DNA from: Streptosporangium violaceochromogenes
GTDB lineage: Bacteria; Actinomycetota; Actinomycetes; Streptosporangiales; Streptosporangiaceae
NCBI RefSeq assembly: GCF_014654615.1
Contig: NZ_BNBB01000030.1
Location: 1 to 64,000, forward strand
Length of the DNA: 64,000 nt
Direction: 5' to 3'
Both the position numbers and the translations under genes were made by a program. The notes beneath the pieces were generated by a model that made no database searches, was not told where the DNA came from, and saw only the letters and a program-made list of their open reading frames with translations. Shown here in pieces: positions 9,438 to 18,295 of the stretch. Position 1 is the first letter of the stretch. Each line of letters opens with the position of its first letter.

Positions 9438-11174
9438 CTACTTGGTGAAGCCGATGTCCTGGTATCTCAGGTCGTAGAAGCCCCGCGCCCCGTAGTTGGC
9501 GATGGTCTTCTTGACCGCGACGTTCTGCGGGCGCTGGTAGAGAGGCACCACGTTGACCGCCTCCCAGATCAGCCGGTCGGCGGCGTTGGTGTCGGCGGCG
9601 GCCTGGGCCCCGTCGAGGTCGGCGGTCGCCTTGTCCATGGCGGCGTTGATCTGCGGGGAGCCGATGCGGCCGAGGTTGGCGTTCCACTGCGACCGGCCCT
9701 CGGCGTCCTTGGTGGCGTTGGCGTACTGACCGTAGCCGCTGGAGACGGGGAAGGGCGTGCCCACGTAGGCGAACGCGGTGATGTCGTAGTTGCCGGGAAT
9801 GATGTACTTGGTGAAGTAGTCGTCGCTGGGCACCGCCTGGAGGGTGACCTTGACGCCGATCTGAGCCAGCATGTTCTGGGCGATCTCGGCCTCCGACTTG
9901 GTGAGCTGAAGGCCGGAGGGCATGATGAAACGCAGGTTCAGCTCTCTGCCGTTCTTCATGCGGGTCTGGCCGGACAGCCGCCAGCCCGCGGCGTCCAGCA
10001 GCCGCCGTGCCTCGTCGGGGTTGTAGGCACCCGTCTCGCCCGCGTTGTCCTGGTAGCCGTCCTGAGTGTTCATGAAGAAGTGGTTGTTCAGCAGGACGAT
10101 GGGCCAGTCGAGGCCCTGCAGGTCGGACTGGGCGATGGCCTGACGGTTGATGCCCATCGCCACGGCCCTGCGGACGTTGACGTCGGAGAGCAGCTCGCTC
10201 TCGCCGTTCATCGTGAGATGCCGGAAGTCGGGACCGGCCGCCTGCCGGATGATCGCGCCCCGGCTGCTCTTGGCGCGCGCGTAGTCGGGCGCGGACGGCC
10301 CGACGTCGAAGGTGTCCAGCTCGCCGTTGCTGAAGGCCCCGACCAGCGCGTCGCTCTCCAGGGCCCGGAAGATGATCTGGTCGAGCTTGGCCCGCTCACC
10401 CCACCAGCGTTCGTCCCTGGCGATGGTGACGGTCTTGGCGGTCTGGTCGAAGGAGACGAACTTGAAGGGGCCGGCGGTGGCCGGGATCCGGTTCAGCCAG
10501 CCGTTGTTGAACGTCTCGGCGGTGGCGTTGGTGCTCTTGGGATAGAGCGGGGCGAACAGCGCCTGCCAGTCGCCGAAGGGCTTGGCGAAGGTGACGACCA
10601 CCTCGTGGTCGTCCTTGCCTCTCACCACGCTCGCGATGTCCTGGTACCCGGTGATGCCGGCGACGCGGTAGTCGCCGTTGCGGCCGTTCATCGCCTGCCA
10701 CTGGGCGTGGTAGTCCTCCCAGGTGATCGGCGTGCCGTCGGACCACCTGGCCTTCGGGTTGAGCGTCATCGTGACGACCTGCCGGGGCTCTCTCGCCGTG
10801 ATCCTCCCGGAGATCAGGTAGTCGGTGTTCGCCGAGATCTCGCCCTTCTCGTTGGAGCGGAAGGCCGAGGGCATCAGCGCGTCGACGACCTTCTTGACCA
10901 TCGCCAGGTTGCCGTCGACGTGGTTGAGGTTCCAGTTGGCCGGATACTCGTTGAGCCCCCAGCGGAGCAGGCCGCCGTCCTTGACCCCGTTCCTGGGAAC
11001 CGGGTTGACGTCGTAGGCCTTGACCGCCGAGGCCGACCCGGGCGGCGACTCGTCCCCGTCGCTGCGCGGGCCGCCCGCGCCGTCCCCGCCCCGGCCGCCA
11101 CAGCCGGTGAGGGCCAGCGAGCCGGCCACGGTCAGCGCGGCGGCGAACGCGCCCACACGCCGGATTGCTATCAC
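9438..11174 (-). CDS. family 5 extracellular solute-binding lipoprotein, 578 aa
   Basis: Captures oligopeptides or a related substrate outside the membrane and delivers it to the adjacent permeases. Signal peptide with lipobox LALTGC (residues 20-25), then a Gly/Ser/Asp linker and a full SBP_bac_5 domain: GGLLRWGLNEYPANWN at the start of the mature part, RWSDGTPITWEDYHAQW, ATAGPFKFV, and C-terminal VPLYQRPQNVAV. GTG start with GGAGGA four bases upstream. Last gene of its operon, 13 bp after the ATPase; it is often first in comparable operons. Substrate cannot be deduced. Confidence 0.92.
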   Translation of the reverse strand: MIAIRRVGAFAAALTVAGSLALTGCGGRGGDGAGGPRSDGDESPPGSASAVKAYDVNPVPRNGVKDGGLLRWGLNEYPANWNLNHVDGNLAMVKKVVDALMPSAFRSNEKGEISANTDYLISGRITAREPRQVVTMTLNPKARWSDGTPITWEDYHAQWQAMNGRNGDYRVAGITGYQDIASVVRGKDDHEVVVTFAKPFGDWQALFAPLYPKSTNATAETFNNGWLNRIPATAGPFKFVSFDQTAKTVTIARDERWWGERAKLDQIIFRALESDALVGAFSNGELDTFDVGPSAPDYARAKSSRGAIIRQAAGPDFRHLTMNGESELLSDVNVRRAVAMGINRQAIAQSDLQGLDWPIVLLNNHFFMNTQDGYQDNAGETGAYNPDEARRLLDAAGWRLSGQTRMKNGRELNLRFIMPSGLQLTKSEAEIAQNMLAQIGVKVTLQAVPSDDYFTKYIIPGNYDITAFAYVGTPFPVSSGYGQYANATKDAEGRSQWNANLGRIGSPQINAAMDKATADLDGAQAAADTNAADRLIWEAVNVVPLYQRPQNVAVKKTIANYGARGFYDLRYQDIGFTK

Positions 11175-11187
11175 AGTTCCTCCAGGG

Positions 11188-13425
11188 TTATACGACGTTG
11201 AGCCTCTCGGCGAAGTGGCAGGAGACGCCGTGGTCCTCTCCGAACGGCCGGACCTGGGGCTCCTCGTCCGCGCATCGGCGTCGGCCGGACTCGTCGAGGG
11301 TCTTGAAAAGGGGGCAGCGGGTGCGGAAGCGGCAGCCGGAAGGGGGGTCGGCCGGGCTGGGGAGGTCGCCTTCGAGCAGGACCCGCCTTCTGGCCCGCTC
11401 CCGCTCCGGGTCGGGCAGGGGGATGGCCGACAGCAGCGCCCGGGTGTAGGGGTGCGCCGGGCTGTCGTAGACCCGGTCGACCGGGCCCGTCTCGGCGATC
11501 CGTCCGAGGTACATGACCGCGACGCGGTCGGCGATGTGGCGGACCACGGCCAGGTCGTGCGCCACGAACAGGTAGGACAGGCCCAGGCGGCTCTTCAGGC
11601 CCTCCAGCAGGTTGATCACACCCGCCTGGATGGAGACGTCCAGCGCCGAGACCGGCTCGTCCAGGACGACCAGCCGGGGCTCCAGGGCGAGCGCGCGGGC
11701 GATGCCGACGCGCTGGCGCTGGCCGCCGGAGAAGTCCTGGGGGTAGCGGGCGGCGTGGCCGGGATCGAGGCCGACCAGGCGCAGCAGATCGCGGATCCTC
11801 GGGCCGGGGTCCCCGGTGCCGTGCGTGCGCAGCGGCTCGGCCAGGATGTCGTAGACGGTCATCCGCGGATCCAGCGAGGCCAGGGGGTCTTGGAAGACGA
11901 CCTGCATGTCACGCCGGACGGCCATCCGTTCCCGGGCGCCCAGCGCCGAGGTGTCGCGCCCCAGAACCGTGATCGTGCCGCCCTGCGGCCTGGCCAGCTC
12001 CAGGATCTCCATCAGCGCGGTCGTCTTGCCACACCCCGACTCGCCGACCAGGCCGAGCGTCTCCCCCTCACGGACGTCGAAGCTGACACCGTCCACCGCG
12101 CGGACGGTGCCGACCCGCCGCCGAAAGAGCGTCCCCTTCATCAGGGGATGGTGCTTGACCAGGTCCTTCACGGCCAGGACCACCTCGCGCCCGTCGCGCG
12201 CGGGCCGCGCCGGACGCTCCGGGGCCGCGGCGGGCCCGGCCGTCCGCCCGCCGGTCTCCGCGCGCTGGACCCGGGCCGGCGGCGATCCCCCGGCCTCGAT
12301 CTCACCCGCGCGCACGCACGCGGCCAGGTGGCCGGGAGCGTCCACCTCCTCCAGCGGCGGCTCGGCCTCGGCGCAGCGCGGGACGGCCATCGGGCAGCGG
12401 GGCTCGAAAGGGCAGCCGGGCGGCAGCGCCGCCGGCGAGGGGGGGTTTCCCCCGATCGGGACCAGTGGCCGCCTCCCGCCCACGTCCAGGCGTGGAATGG
12501 AGCCGAGCAGGCCCAGGGTGTACGGCATGCGCGAGCGGTAGTAGACCTCGTCGACCGGGCCGACCTCGACGGCCCGCCCGGCGTACATGACCAGCACCCG
12601 GTCGGCGATCCCGGCCACCACCCCCAGATCATGGGTGATCATGACGATGGCCGCGCCGGTCTCCCGCCGCGCCCTCTTCAGCACCTCCAGCACCTGGGCC
12701 TGGATGGTGACGTCGAGCGCGGTGGTCGGCTCGTCACAGATGATCACGTCGGGGTCGTTGGCGATCGCCATGGCGATCATCACGCGCTGCCGCATGCCGC
12801 CGGAGAACTCGTGCGGAAAGGCCCTGGCCCGCCGCGCGGGGTCGGGGATGCCGACCAGGTCGAGCAGGTCGACGGCCCGCCGCGCGGCCTGCTCCCCGGA
12901 GACCCTCCGGTGGATCCGGACGGCCTCGGCGATCTGGTCGCCCACCCGGTAGACGGGCGTGAGCGCGGACAGCGGATCCTGGAAGACCATCGAGATCGTC
13001 TTGCCGCGGAAGGCGGCGAGCGTCTTCTCCGGCGCCCCCAGGATCTCGTGCCCCGTCAGCCGCACCGAGCCGGTGACGCGGGCGTGCGGCGGCAGCAGGC
13101 CCATCACGGCCAGCGAGGTCACCGACTTGCCGGACCCCGACTCACCGACGATGCCGAGCACCTCGCCGGGGCGCACCTCGTAGCTCACCCCCCGTACGGC
13201 GCGCACCGCGCCGGTGCCGGAGCCGAAGGTGACGTCGAGATCGCTCACCCGCAGCACCGGCTCGGCGCGGACCGCGGCCCCGGGCCGTCCCGGCCGCCGT
13301 TCCCGCTCCGCGCGCTCGGAGGCCCGCGGACCGCGGGCGCCGCCCGCGCGCTCCGGTGGCTCCGGCCGGAGGACGTGTCCGTCGCGGGACGGCGCGCCCG
13401 CCGGGCACTCACCGCGCTCGCTCAC
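11188..13425 (-). CDS. fused double ABC ATPase (OppD-OppF type) of a peptide importer, 745 aa
   Basis: Both nucleotide-binding halves of the importer in one chain. First half: Walker A GESGSGKS, signature FSGGMRQRV, Walker B DVIICDEPTTALD, then a Cys-containing OppD-type tail (CPFEPRCPMAVPRC). Second half: Walker A GESGCGKTT, signature FSGGQRQRV, LVVLDEPVSALD, and tail CRFRTRCPLF. A Pro/Ala/Arg linker joins them. Start GTG 13425 overlaps the permease stop (GTGA); the frame stays open to 14157 antisense to nothing coding in that frame. The paired Cys motifs suggest an iron-sulfur site in each tail, as in DppD-type ATPases (family knowledge). Confidence 0.92.
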   Translation of the reverse strand: MSERGECPAGAPSRDGHVLRPEPPERAGGARGPRASERAERERRPGRPGAAVRAEPVLRVSDLDVTFGSGTGAVRAVRGVSYEVRPGEVLGIVGESGSGKSVTSLAVMGLLPPHARVTGSVRLTGHEILGAPEKTLAAFRGKTISMVFQDPLSALTPVYRVGDQIAEAVRIHRRVSGEQAARRAVDLLDLVGIPDPARRARAFPHEFSGGMRQRVMIAMAIANDPDVIICDEPTTALDVTIQAQVLEVLKRARRETGAAIVMITHDLGVVAGIADRVLVMYAGRAVEVGPVDEVYYRSRMPYTLGLLGSIPRLDVGGRRPLVPIGGNPPSPAALPPGCPFEPRCPMAVPRCAEAEPPLEEVDAPGHLAACVRAGEIEAGGSPPARVQRAETGGRTAGPAAAPERPARPARDGREVVLAVKDLVKHHPLMKGTLFRRRVGTVRAVDGVSFDVREGETLGLVGESGCGKTTALMEILELARPQGGTITVLGRDTSALGARERMAVRRDMQVVFQDPLASLDPRMTVYDILAEPLRTHGTGDPGPRIRDLLRLVGLDPGHAARYPQDFSGGQRQRVGIARALALEPRLVVLDEPVSALDVSIQAGVINLLEGLKSRLGLSYLFVAHDLAVVRHIADRVAVMYLGRIAETGPVDRVYDSPAHPYTRALLSAIPLPDPERERARRRVLLEGDLPSPADPPSGCRFRTRCPLFKTLDESGRRRCADEEPQVRPFGEDHGVSCHFAERLNVV

Positions 13426-14333
13426 TGGCGGCCCTTTCTCGCCGTGGGATCGAAGGCGTCGCGCAGGGAGTCGCCGACCAGGTTCACCGCGAGGACGGTG
13501 ACGATCAGCAGCCCGGCGCAGAACCAGAACGTCCACGGGGCGTAGACGGCCGTCTTGGCGCCGTCGGCGATGAGGCTGCCCAGCGAGACGTCGGGGGGCT
13601 GGATGCCGAACCCGAAGTAGGACAGGGAGGTCTCGGTGAGGATCGCGGCGCTGACGTTCAAGGTGGCGTCCACGACCAGCAGCGAGGACATGTTCGGAAT
13701 GACGTGCCGAAAAATGATCTTCACCGGCGGGACGCCCATGAACCTGGCCGCCTGGATGAACTCCCGCTCCTTGAGCGAGACGGTCATGCTCCGGACGATC
13801 TTGGAGGTGACCATCCAGAGGAACAGCGCCAGCACCAGCACGAACAGGGGCCACTGCCCTCCGGCGAAGAGCGGGGACATGATCGCCAGGACCAGGAACG
13901 CGGGAAGCACGAGCAAAAGATCGGTGACCCAGGTCAGCGCCCGGTCGGTCCAGCCCAGGAAATATCCGGCGAAGGCGCCGACCACGGCCGCCAGCGCGGT
14001 GCCGACCACCGCGGCCAGCAGCCCGACGACCAGGGACCGGCGCATCCCGCGCAGGGTGACCGCGTACACGTCGGCGCCGGTCTGGAGGGTCCCCCACCAG
14101 TGCTCGGCCGAGGGCGCCCGCAGGAAGGCGGTGAAGTCCTTGTCGGTGTAGGACCACCTGCCGAGACAGGGGCCGGCGAACGCCAGCAGGAACATCAGCG
14201 CCAGCAGCGCGAACCCGGCCCTGCCCTGCGACGAGGCGAAGAAGCGGCCCGCGACCACCCGGAGCCGGGAGGGCACCCTGACGGCGTCCAGGCCGGCCCG
14301 CTGCTCGGCGAGTTCCTCGTCGGTGATGGTCAT
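13422..14333 (-). CDS. ABC transporter permease, OppC/DppC type, 303 aa
   Basis: Inner-membrane permease of the peptide-type importer. N-terminal cytoplasmic segment, first membrane helix about 40-58, a periplasmic loop, then five helices. The coupling segment FIQAARFMGVPPVKIIFRHV carries the EAA-like loop that contacts the ATPase. ATG 14333 sits seven bases after the stop of the other permease gene, and the end overlaps the ATPase start. Confidence 0.9.
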   Translation of the reverse strand: MTITDEELAEQRAGLDAVRVPSRLRVVAGRFFASSQGRAGFALLALMFLLAFAGPCLGRWSYTDKDFTAFLRAPSAEHWWGTLQTGADVYAVTLRGMRRSLVVGLLAAVVGTALAAVVGAFAGYFLGWTDRALTWVTDLLLVLPAFLVLAIMSPLFAGGQWPLFVLVLALFLWMVTSKIVRSMTVSLKEREFIQAARFMGVPPVKIIFRHVIPNMSSLLVVDATLNVSAAILTETSLSYFGFGIQPPDVSLGSLIADGAKTAVYAPWTFWFCAGLLIVTVLAVNLVGDSLRDAFDPTARKGRQ

Positions 14334-14340
14334 CTCCGCC

Positions 14341-15324
14341 TCACCCCACCCGGACCCGGGGGTCGAGGGCGGCGTGCAGCAGATCGGAGGCCAGGGAGGC
14401 CACCAGCACCGCGAAGGCCGCGAAACAGCTGATGGCGGCGACGGTGTTGACGTCGTTGGTGGAGATGGAGTCGACCAGCCACTCCCCCATGCCGTGCCAG
14501 CCGAAGATCTTCTCGGTGAAGGTGGTGCCGACCAGCAGCGCGCCGAACGTGAAGGCGAAGTAGGTGACCGCCGGGATCAGCGCGGTGCGCAGCGCGTGCC
14601 TGGCCAGGGCGGTACGGCGGCGCAGCCCCTTGGCCAGGGCCGTACGGACGAAGTCGGCGCCCAGCACGTCGAGCATCATGTTGCGCTGATACCGGCTGTA
14701 GACGGCGATCAGCCCCAGTGAGAGGGAGAGCGTGGGCAGGATCAGGTGCTGGAGCCGGTCGACGAGCCGGGCGGGGAAGCCGCCTTCCAGGCCGGGGGTC
14801 GTCTCGCCGCTCACCAGGAGGACCTGGGCGCCGACCAGTTCGTTGAACGAGACCGCGGCGATGATCAGGATGTTGGCCAGCACGACCGTGGGAACCGCGA
14901 GGACGGCGAAGGACGCGCCGGTCGACAGCCGGTCGAAGGTCCCGTACTGCCGCACCGCCGCGCAGGCGCCGACGAGCACGCCGGCGAGGCTGCCGAGAAC
15001 CAGCCCGACGGTGATCAGGCGCAGGGTGACGCCTGCCCGCCGGCCGAGGTCGTCGCCGACCGGCTCGCCGGCCACCGTCTTGCCGAAGTCGCCGCGGAGG
15101 ACGTCGCGACCCCAGGTGAGGTAGCGCTCGAACAGCGGGACGCGGTCGTTCAGGTTCAGCTCGGTGAGGCGGGCGTCGACGACCGCCGGCGGGATCGGCG
15201 GGTTGCGGCCCTCGTAGTTGGACCGGGGGTTCAGCGCGGAGGCGGCCAGGAGATAGGCCAGGCTCGTGGCGACGACGACCAGCACGAGGCAGTTGAGCAG
15301 CCTGCGCAGCAGGAATCCCGCCAT
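14341..15324 (-). CDS. ABC transporter permease, OppB/DppB type, 327 aa
   Basis: First gene of the importer operon. N-terminal helix FLLRRLLNCLVLVVVATSLA, a large loop, then five more helices; EAA-like loop FVRTALAKGLRRRTALARHA. ATG 15324 has a GGGGGG ribosome site four bases upstream and begins at the usual FLLRRLL position; two in-frame ATGs 7 and 14 codons upstream are possible but poorly spaced. The operon order permease-permease-fused ATPase-binding protein is compact, with gaps of 7, -4 and 13 bp. Confidence 0.9.
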   Translation of the reverse strand: MAGFLLRRLLNCLVLVVVATSLAYLLAASALNPRSNYEGRNPPIPPAVVDARLTELNLNDRVPLFERYLTWGRDVLRGDFGKTVAGEPVGDDLGRRAGVTLRLITVGLVLGSLAGVLVGACAAVRQYGTFDRLSTGASFAVLAVPTVVLANILIIAAVSFNELVGAQVLLVSGETTPGLEGGFPARLVDRLQHLILPTLSLSLGLIAVYSRYQRNMMLDVLGADFVRTALAKGLRRRTALARHALRTALIPAVTYFAFTFGALLVGTTFTEKIFGWHGMGEWLVDSISTNDVNTVAAISCFAAFAVLVASLASDLLHAALDPRVRVG

Positions 15325-15585
15325 CGCGCCCCCCTTCGCCGTCATCCTCCCGCTGTCGGTGGCCATCCTGCTACATCATGCGGCCACTCAACTACCGAGA
15401 GTGCTCAATCGGGGGTTCGATCTCGGTCAAGGGCGGTGTTTACCGCGTCTCCCGGCGTTCCCTCATGCCCCTCGCGCCTTTCCCCCGGCCACGGCGCCTT
15501 TCCCCCGGGCAAGGCGCCGGGGAGGGCGGGGCGCCGGGGCGGAAGCCGGGCGGAGACGGGGGCGTCGTGGCGGGGCTCCCCCGGG

Positions 15586-17925
15586 TCACCGATCGGCCAG
15601 CTCGTCCACGGCCGCGCGCAGGTCCGCGCTGGTGATCGTGGTCAGGTCGTCGGCGCTCGCGGTGCCGCCCAGCGCGGCCAGGCGCACGTCCCGGCGCATC
15701 GCGGCCCGCTCGAACAGCGAGCGTGCGAAGCGGCCGTTGCCCAGGCCGTCGATCAGGCCGTCGTTGCAGACCCACGCGAAGACCTCGGTCAGGTCGCGGC
15801 GGGCCGCGTCGTCGAACCGGTCCCCCGAGTGGTCGGCGAGCAGAACGGCGATCTCGGCCAGCTCGCCGGACGAGTAGGAGGGGAAGCGCACGTGCTGGCC
15901 GAACCTGCTGGCCAGGCCGGGGTTGGTCGCCAGGAAGTCGTTCATCTCGCGTTCGTATCCGGCCAGGATGACCACCAGCCGGTCGCGATCGTCCTCGGCC
16001 CGCTTCAGCAGCGTCTGCACCGCCTCGTGCCCGAAGGCGTCGCCTCCGGCGTATCCCGCGTTGACCAGGCTGTATGCCTCGTCGACGAACAGCACCCCGC
16101 CCAGCGCCCGGTCGATCAGCTCGTTCGTCTTGATCGCGGTCGCGCCGAGGTGCTGGCCGACCAGGTCGGCCCGCTGGGCCTCCACCACGTCGGGCTGGGA
16201 CAGCAGGCCCAGCGCGGCGAAGACGCGTCCGAGGATGCGGGCCACGGTGGTCTTGCCGGTGCCCGGCGGCCCGGTGAAGACGAAGTGCCGCGTCTGCGGC
16301 GGTGTCGGCAGACCGCGCTCCTGGCGCATCCGGGCCACCCTGAGCTGCGCGGCGATCGCGTGCACCTGCCGTTTGACCGGCTCCAGGCCGGCCATCCGGT
16401 CCAGGTCGGCGAGGGCCTCCTCCAGGGTGGGCGTGGCCTGGTAGCGCCGGTGCCGGGCCGTGAGGTCGTCGAAGGCCTTGGTGACGTCGCGCGCGGCGAC
16501 GGTCACCAGGTCCTCGGTGCTGGGCGAGCCGCCGGCGCCCACCACCCGCACGTCGCGGGCCTGGGCCGCCGCCTCCACCAGGCTGCGGACGAACCGGGCG
16601 TTGCCCAGCTCGTCCACGAGCGAGCGCCGGTGCACGTCCTCGAACCGGGCGAGCAGCGTGGGCCCGGCGTCGGGGGCCATCCGGTCACCGCGCCGCCGCT
16701 GCAACAGGGCGGTGATCTCCAGCAGTTCCCCGGGGCTGTAACCGGGAAAGCGGACCCGGCTGGAGAAACGGCTCGACAGACCGGGGTTGGAGGCCAGAAA
16801 CCCCTCCGTCTCCTTCTCGTATCCGGCCAGGATGACGATCAGCCGGTCGCGGTCGTCCTCGGCCCGCTTCAGCAGCGTCTGCACGGCCTCCGCGCCGAAC
16901 CGGTCGGGCTGGCCGTCACCGGAGTTGATCAGGGAGTAGGCCTCGTCGACGAACAGCACCCCGCCCAGCGCCCGGTCGATCAGCTCGTTCGTCTTGATCG
17001 CGGTCGCGCCGAGAAACTCCCCCACCAGATCGGCCCGCTGAGCCTCCACCACGTAGGGCGTCTCCAGCAGGCCGAAGGCGTAGAAGATCTTGGCGACGGT
17101 CCTGGCCACGCTGGTCTTGCCGGTGCCGGGCGGACCGACGAACACGAAGTGGCGCATCGGGGGCTCGGTGGAGTACCCCGCCTCCCTGCGCAGCCGGGCC
17201 GCCTCGATCGAGGCGGCGATGGAGCGCATCTGCTCCTTCACCGGGGCGAGGCCGACCATGCCGTCCAGCTCGCCGAGCGCCTCGTCCACGGAGATCGGAG
17301 GCGGTGCCGCCCGGTCGGCGGGCGCCGAGGGCGGCCGGCCGCCCTCGCTCACCCGCACCCGGACCCCGTGCTCCCCGGCGTCCGAGGCGGCCTTGACCCT
17401 CCGGGCCTGGAGAAGGCGGTAAACCAGTACCGCGGCGGCGGCGCCGTACGCGGCCCACAGGACCGCGCCGGACGACACCAGGGCGACCACGGCGGCCGCG
17501 AGCGCGGCGGCGGCGAGCGCCGCGAGCGCGGTCAGCCACGGCGGGACCCAGCGGATGAGATGGGCGGCGCCGGCCACCGGGACCGCGAGAACCGTCAACG
17601 CCATGAAGGCGAGCTGCCCCACGCCGTACAGGCCCTGGAGGACCGGCACCAGCAGCAGCCAGGCGGCCACCACCAGCAGGGTGGCGGCGGCGCGGGGAAA
17701 GCGGAGGGTCAGCGCCGCGAAGCCGAGCAGGACGGCCGTGACGAGGAAGGCGCCGAACGGCGACCAGCCCATGCCGAGCGCAAGCCCCACCGCTCCGATC
17801 AGTACGGCGGTGTACGTCAGCCTTCGCAGTGCGGGAGAAAGCCGGAAGTAGCGCAGGCGCACCTGCTCGAAGACATCCCGTGCCGCCGCGCGCCCCGCCG
17901 GCCGGGCCCTGTCGGGTTCCCGCAT
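15586..17925 (-). CDS. membrane-anchored twin AAA+ ATPase (CbxX/CfxQ-SpoVK type), 779 aa
   Basis: Roughly five hydrophobic segments (residues about 38-165), a charged linker, then two complete CbxX/CfxQ-type AAA+ modules: Walker A GPPGTGKTS near residue 265 and GPPGTGKTT near 553, each followed by GVLFVDEAYSL (Walker B) and a conserved LASRF/LSSRF arginine region. Related modules occur in RuBisCO activases, SpoVK and EccA of type VII secretion; no secretion genes are near, so the client is unknown. ATG 17925 is placed four bases after GGGGAGG; a GTG one codon upstream is too close. The two modules are unusually alike at DNA level (see the repeat entry). Confidence 0.88.
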   Translation of the reverse strand: MREPDRARPAGRAAARDVFEQVRLRYFRLSPALRRLTYTAVLIGAVGLALGMGWSPFGAFLVTAVLLGFAALTLRFPRAAATLLVVAAWLLLVPVLQGLYGVGQLAFMALTVLAVPVAGAAHLIRWVPPWLTALAALAAAALAAAVVALVSSGAVLWAAYGAAAAVLVYRLLQARRVKAASDAGEHGVRVRVSEGGRPPSAPADRAAPPPISVDEALGELDGMVGLAPVKEQMRSIAASIEAARLRREAGYSTEPPMRHFVFVGPPGTGKTSVARTVAKIFYAFGLLETPYVVEAQRADLVGEFLGATAIKTNELIDRALGGVLFVDEAYSLINSGDGQPDRFGAEAVQTLLKRAEDDRDRLIVILAGYEKETEGFLASNPGLSSRFSSRVRFPGYSPGELLEITALLQRRRGDRMAPDAGPTLLARFEDVHRRSLVDELGNARFVRSLVEAAAQARDVRVVGAGGSPSTEDLVTVAARDVTKAFDDLTARHRRYQATPTLEEALADLDRMAGLEPVKRQVHAIAAQLRVARMRQERGLPTPPQTRHFVFTGPPGTGKTTVARILGRVFAALGLLSQPDVVEAQRADLVGQHLGATAIKTNELIDRALGGVLFVDEAYSLVNAGYAGGDAFGHEAVQTLLKRAEDDRDRLVVILAGYEREMNDFLATNPGLASRFGQHVRFPSYSSGELAEIAVLLADHSGDRFDDAARRDLTEVFAWVCNDGLIDGLGNGRFARSLFERAAMRRDVRLAALGGTASADDLTTITSADLRAAVDELADR
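15953..17012 (-). repeat. in-register internal duplication of the AAA+ gene, 864-bp offset
   Basis: The segments 15953-16148 and 16817-17012 match almost base for base at a constant offset of 864 bp (288 codons), for example CCCGCCCAGCGCCCGGTCG at 16095 and 16959. Third codon positions are conserved too, which protein-level constraint alone would not require, so the two AAA+ modules look recently duplicated or homogenised by gene conversion. Confidence 0.85.
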
Positions 17926-18295
17926 CACGCCTCCCCGGTCCGACCCCGGTTATACCGCACCGGGAAGACGTTTGCGCGGGCGTGAACGCCTCGCCACGCC
18001 GTCGGACTGACACGATCAGATGAACGGACGAGACCGGATGAACCCCACGATCCGGGTGCCGGTTTCCTGCCCCGCTCCCCACCGCCGAAACGGCCCGGCC
18101 CCTTGTTTCCCCGGCGTTTCCAGCGGCCTCTCCGGCGAGGCCCCCGGCGGCGTCCCCGCGGTCACCTCCCCGGTCGGGCCGCCTGCATCTCCGCCGGTAT
18201 CCCGCCGGCGTCTCAGGCGGCGCCCCGGGCGCCGTCCCGCCACCGCCACCGCCGCGCTCGCGAAGGCGGGGCGGGCGGCGGTCACCCGCTCGGGG
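17926..18295. other. 370-bp gap between the AAA+ gene start and the TPR gene end
   Basis: Should hold the AAA+ gene promoter. TATAAC (minus strand, 17949-17954) is a candidate -10 about 25 bases before the start, without a good -35. The rest is GC-rich and shows no supported gene. Confidence 0.35.

Noticed and set aside
13426..14157. 244-codon N-terminal extension of the fused ABC ATPase
   Set aside because: It lies wholly within the upstream permease gene; the GTGA overlap at 13422-13425 gives a natural start.
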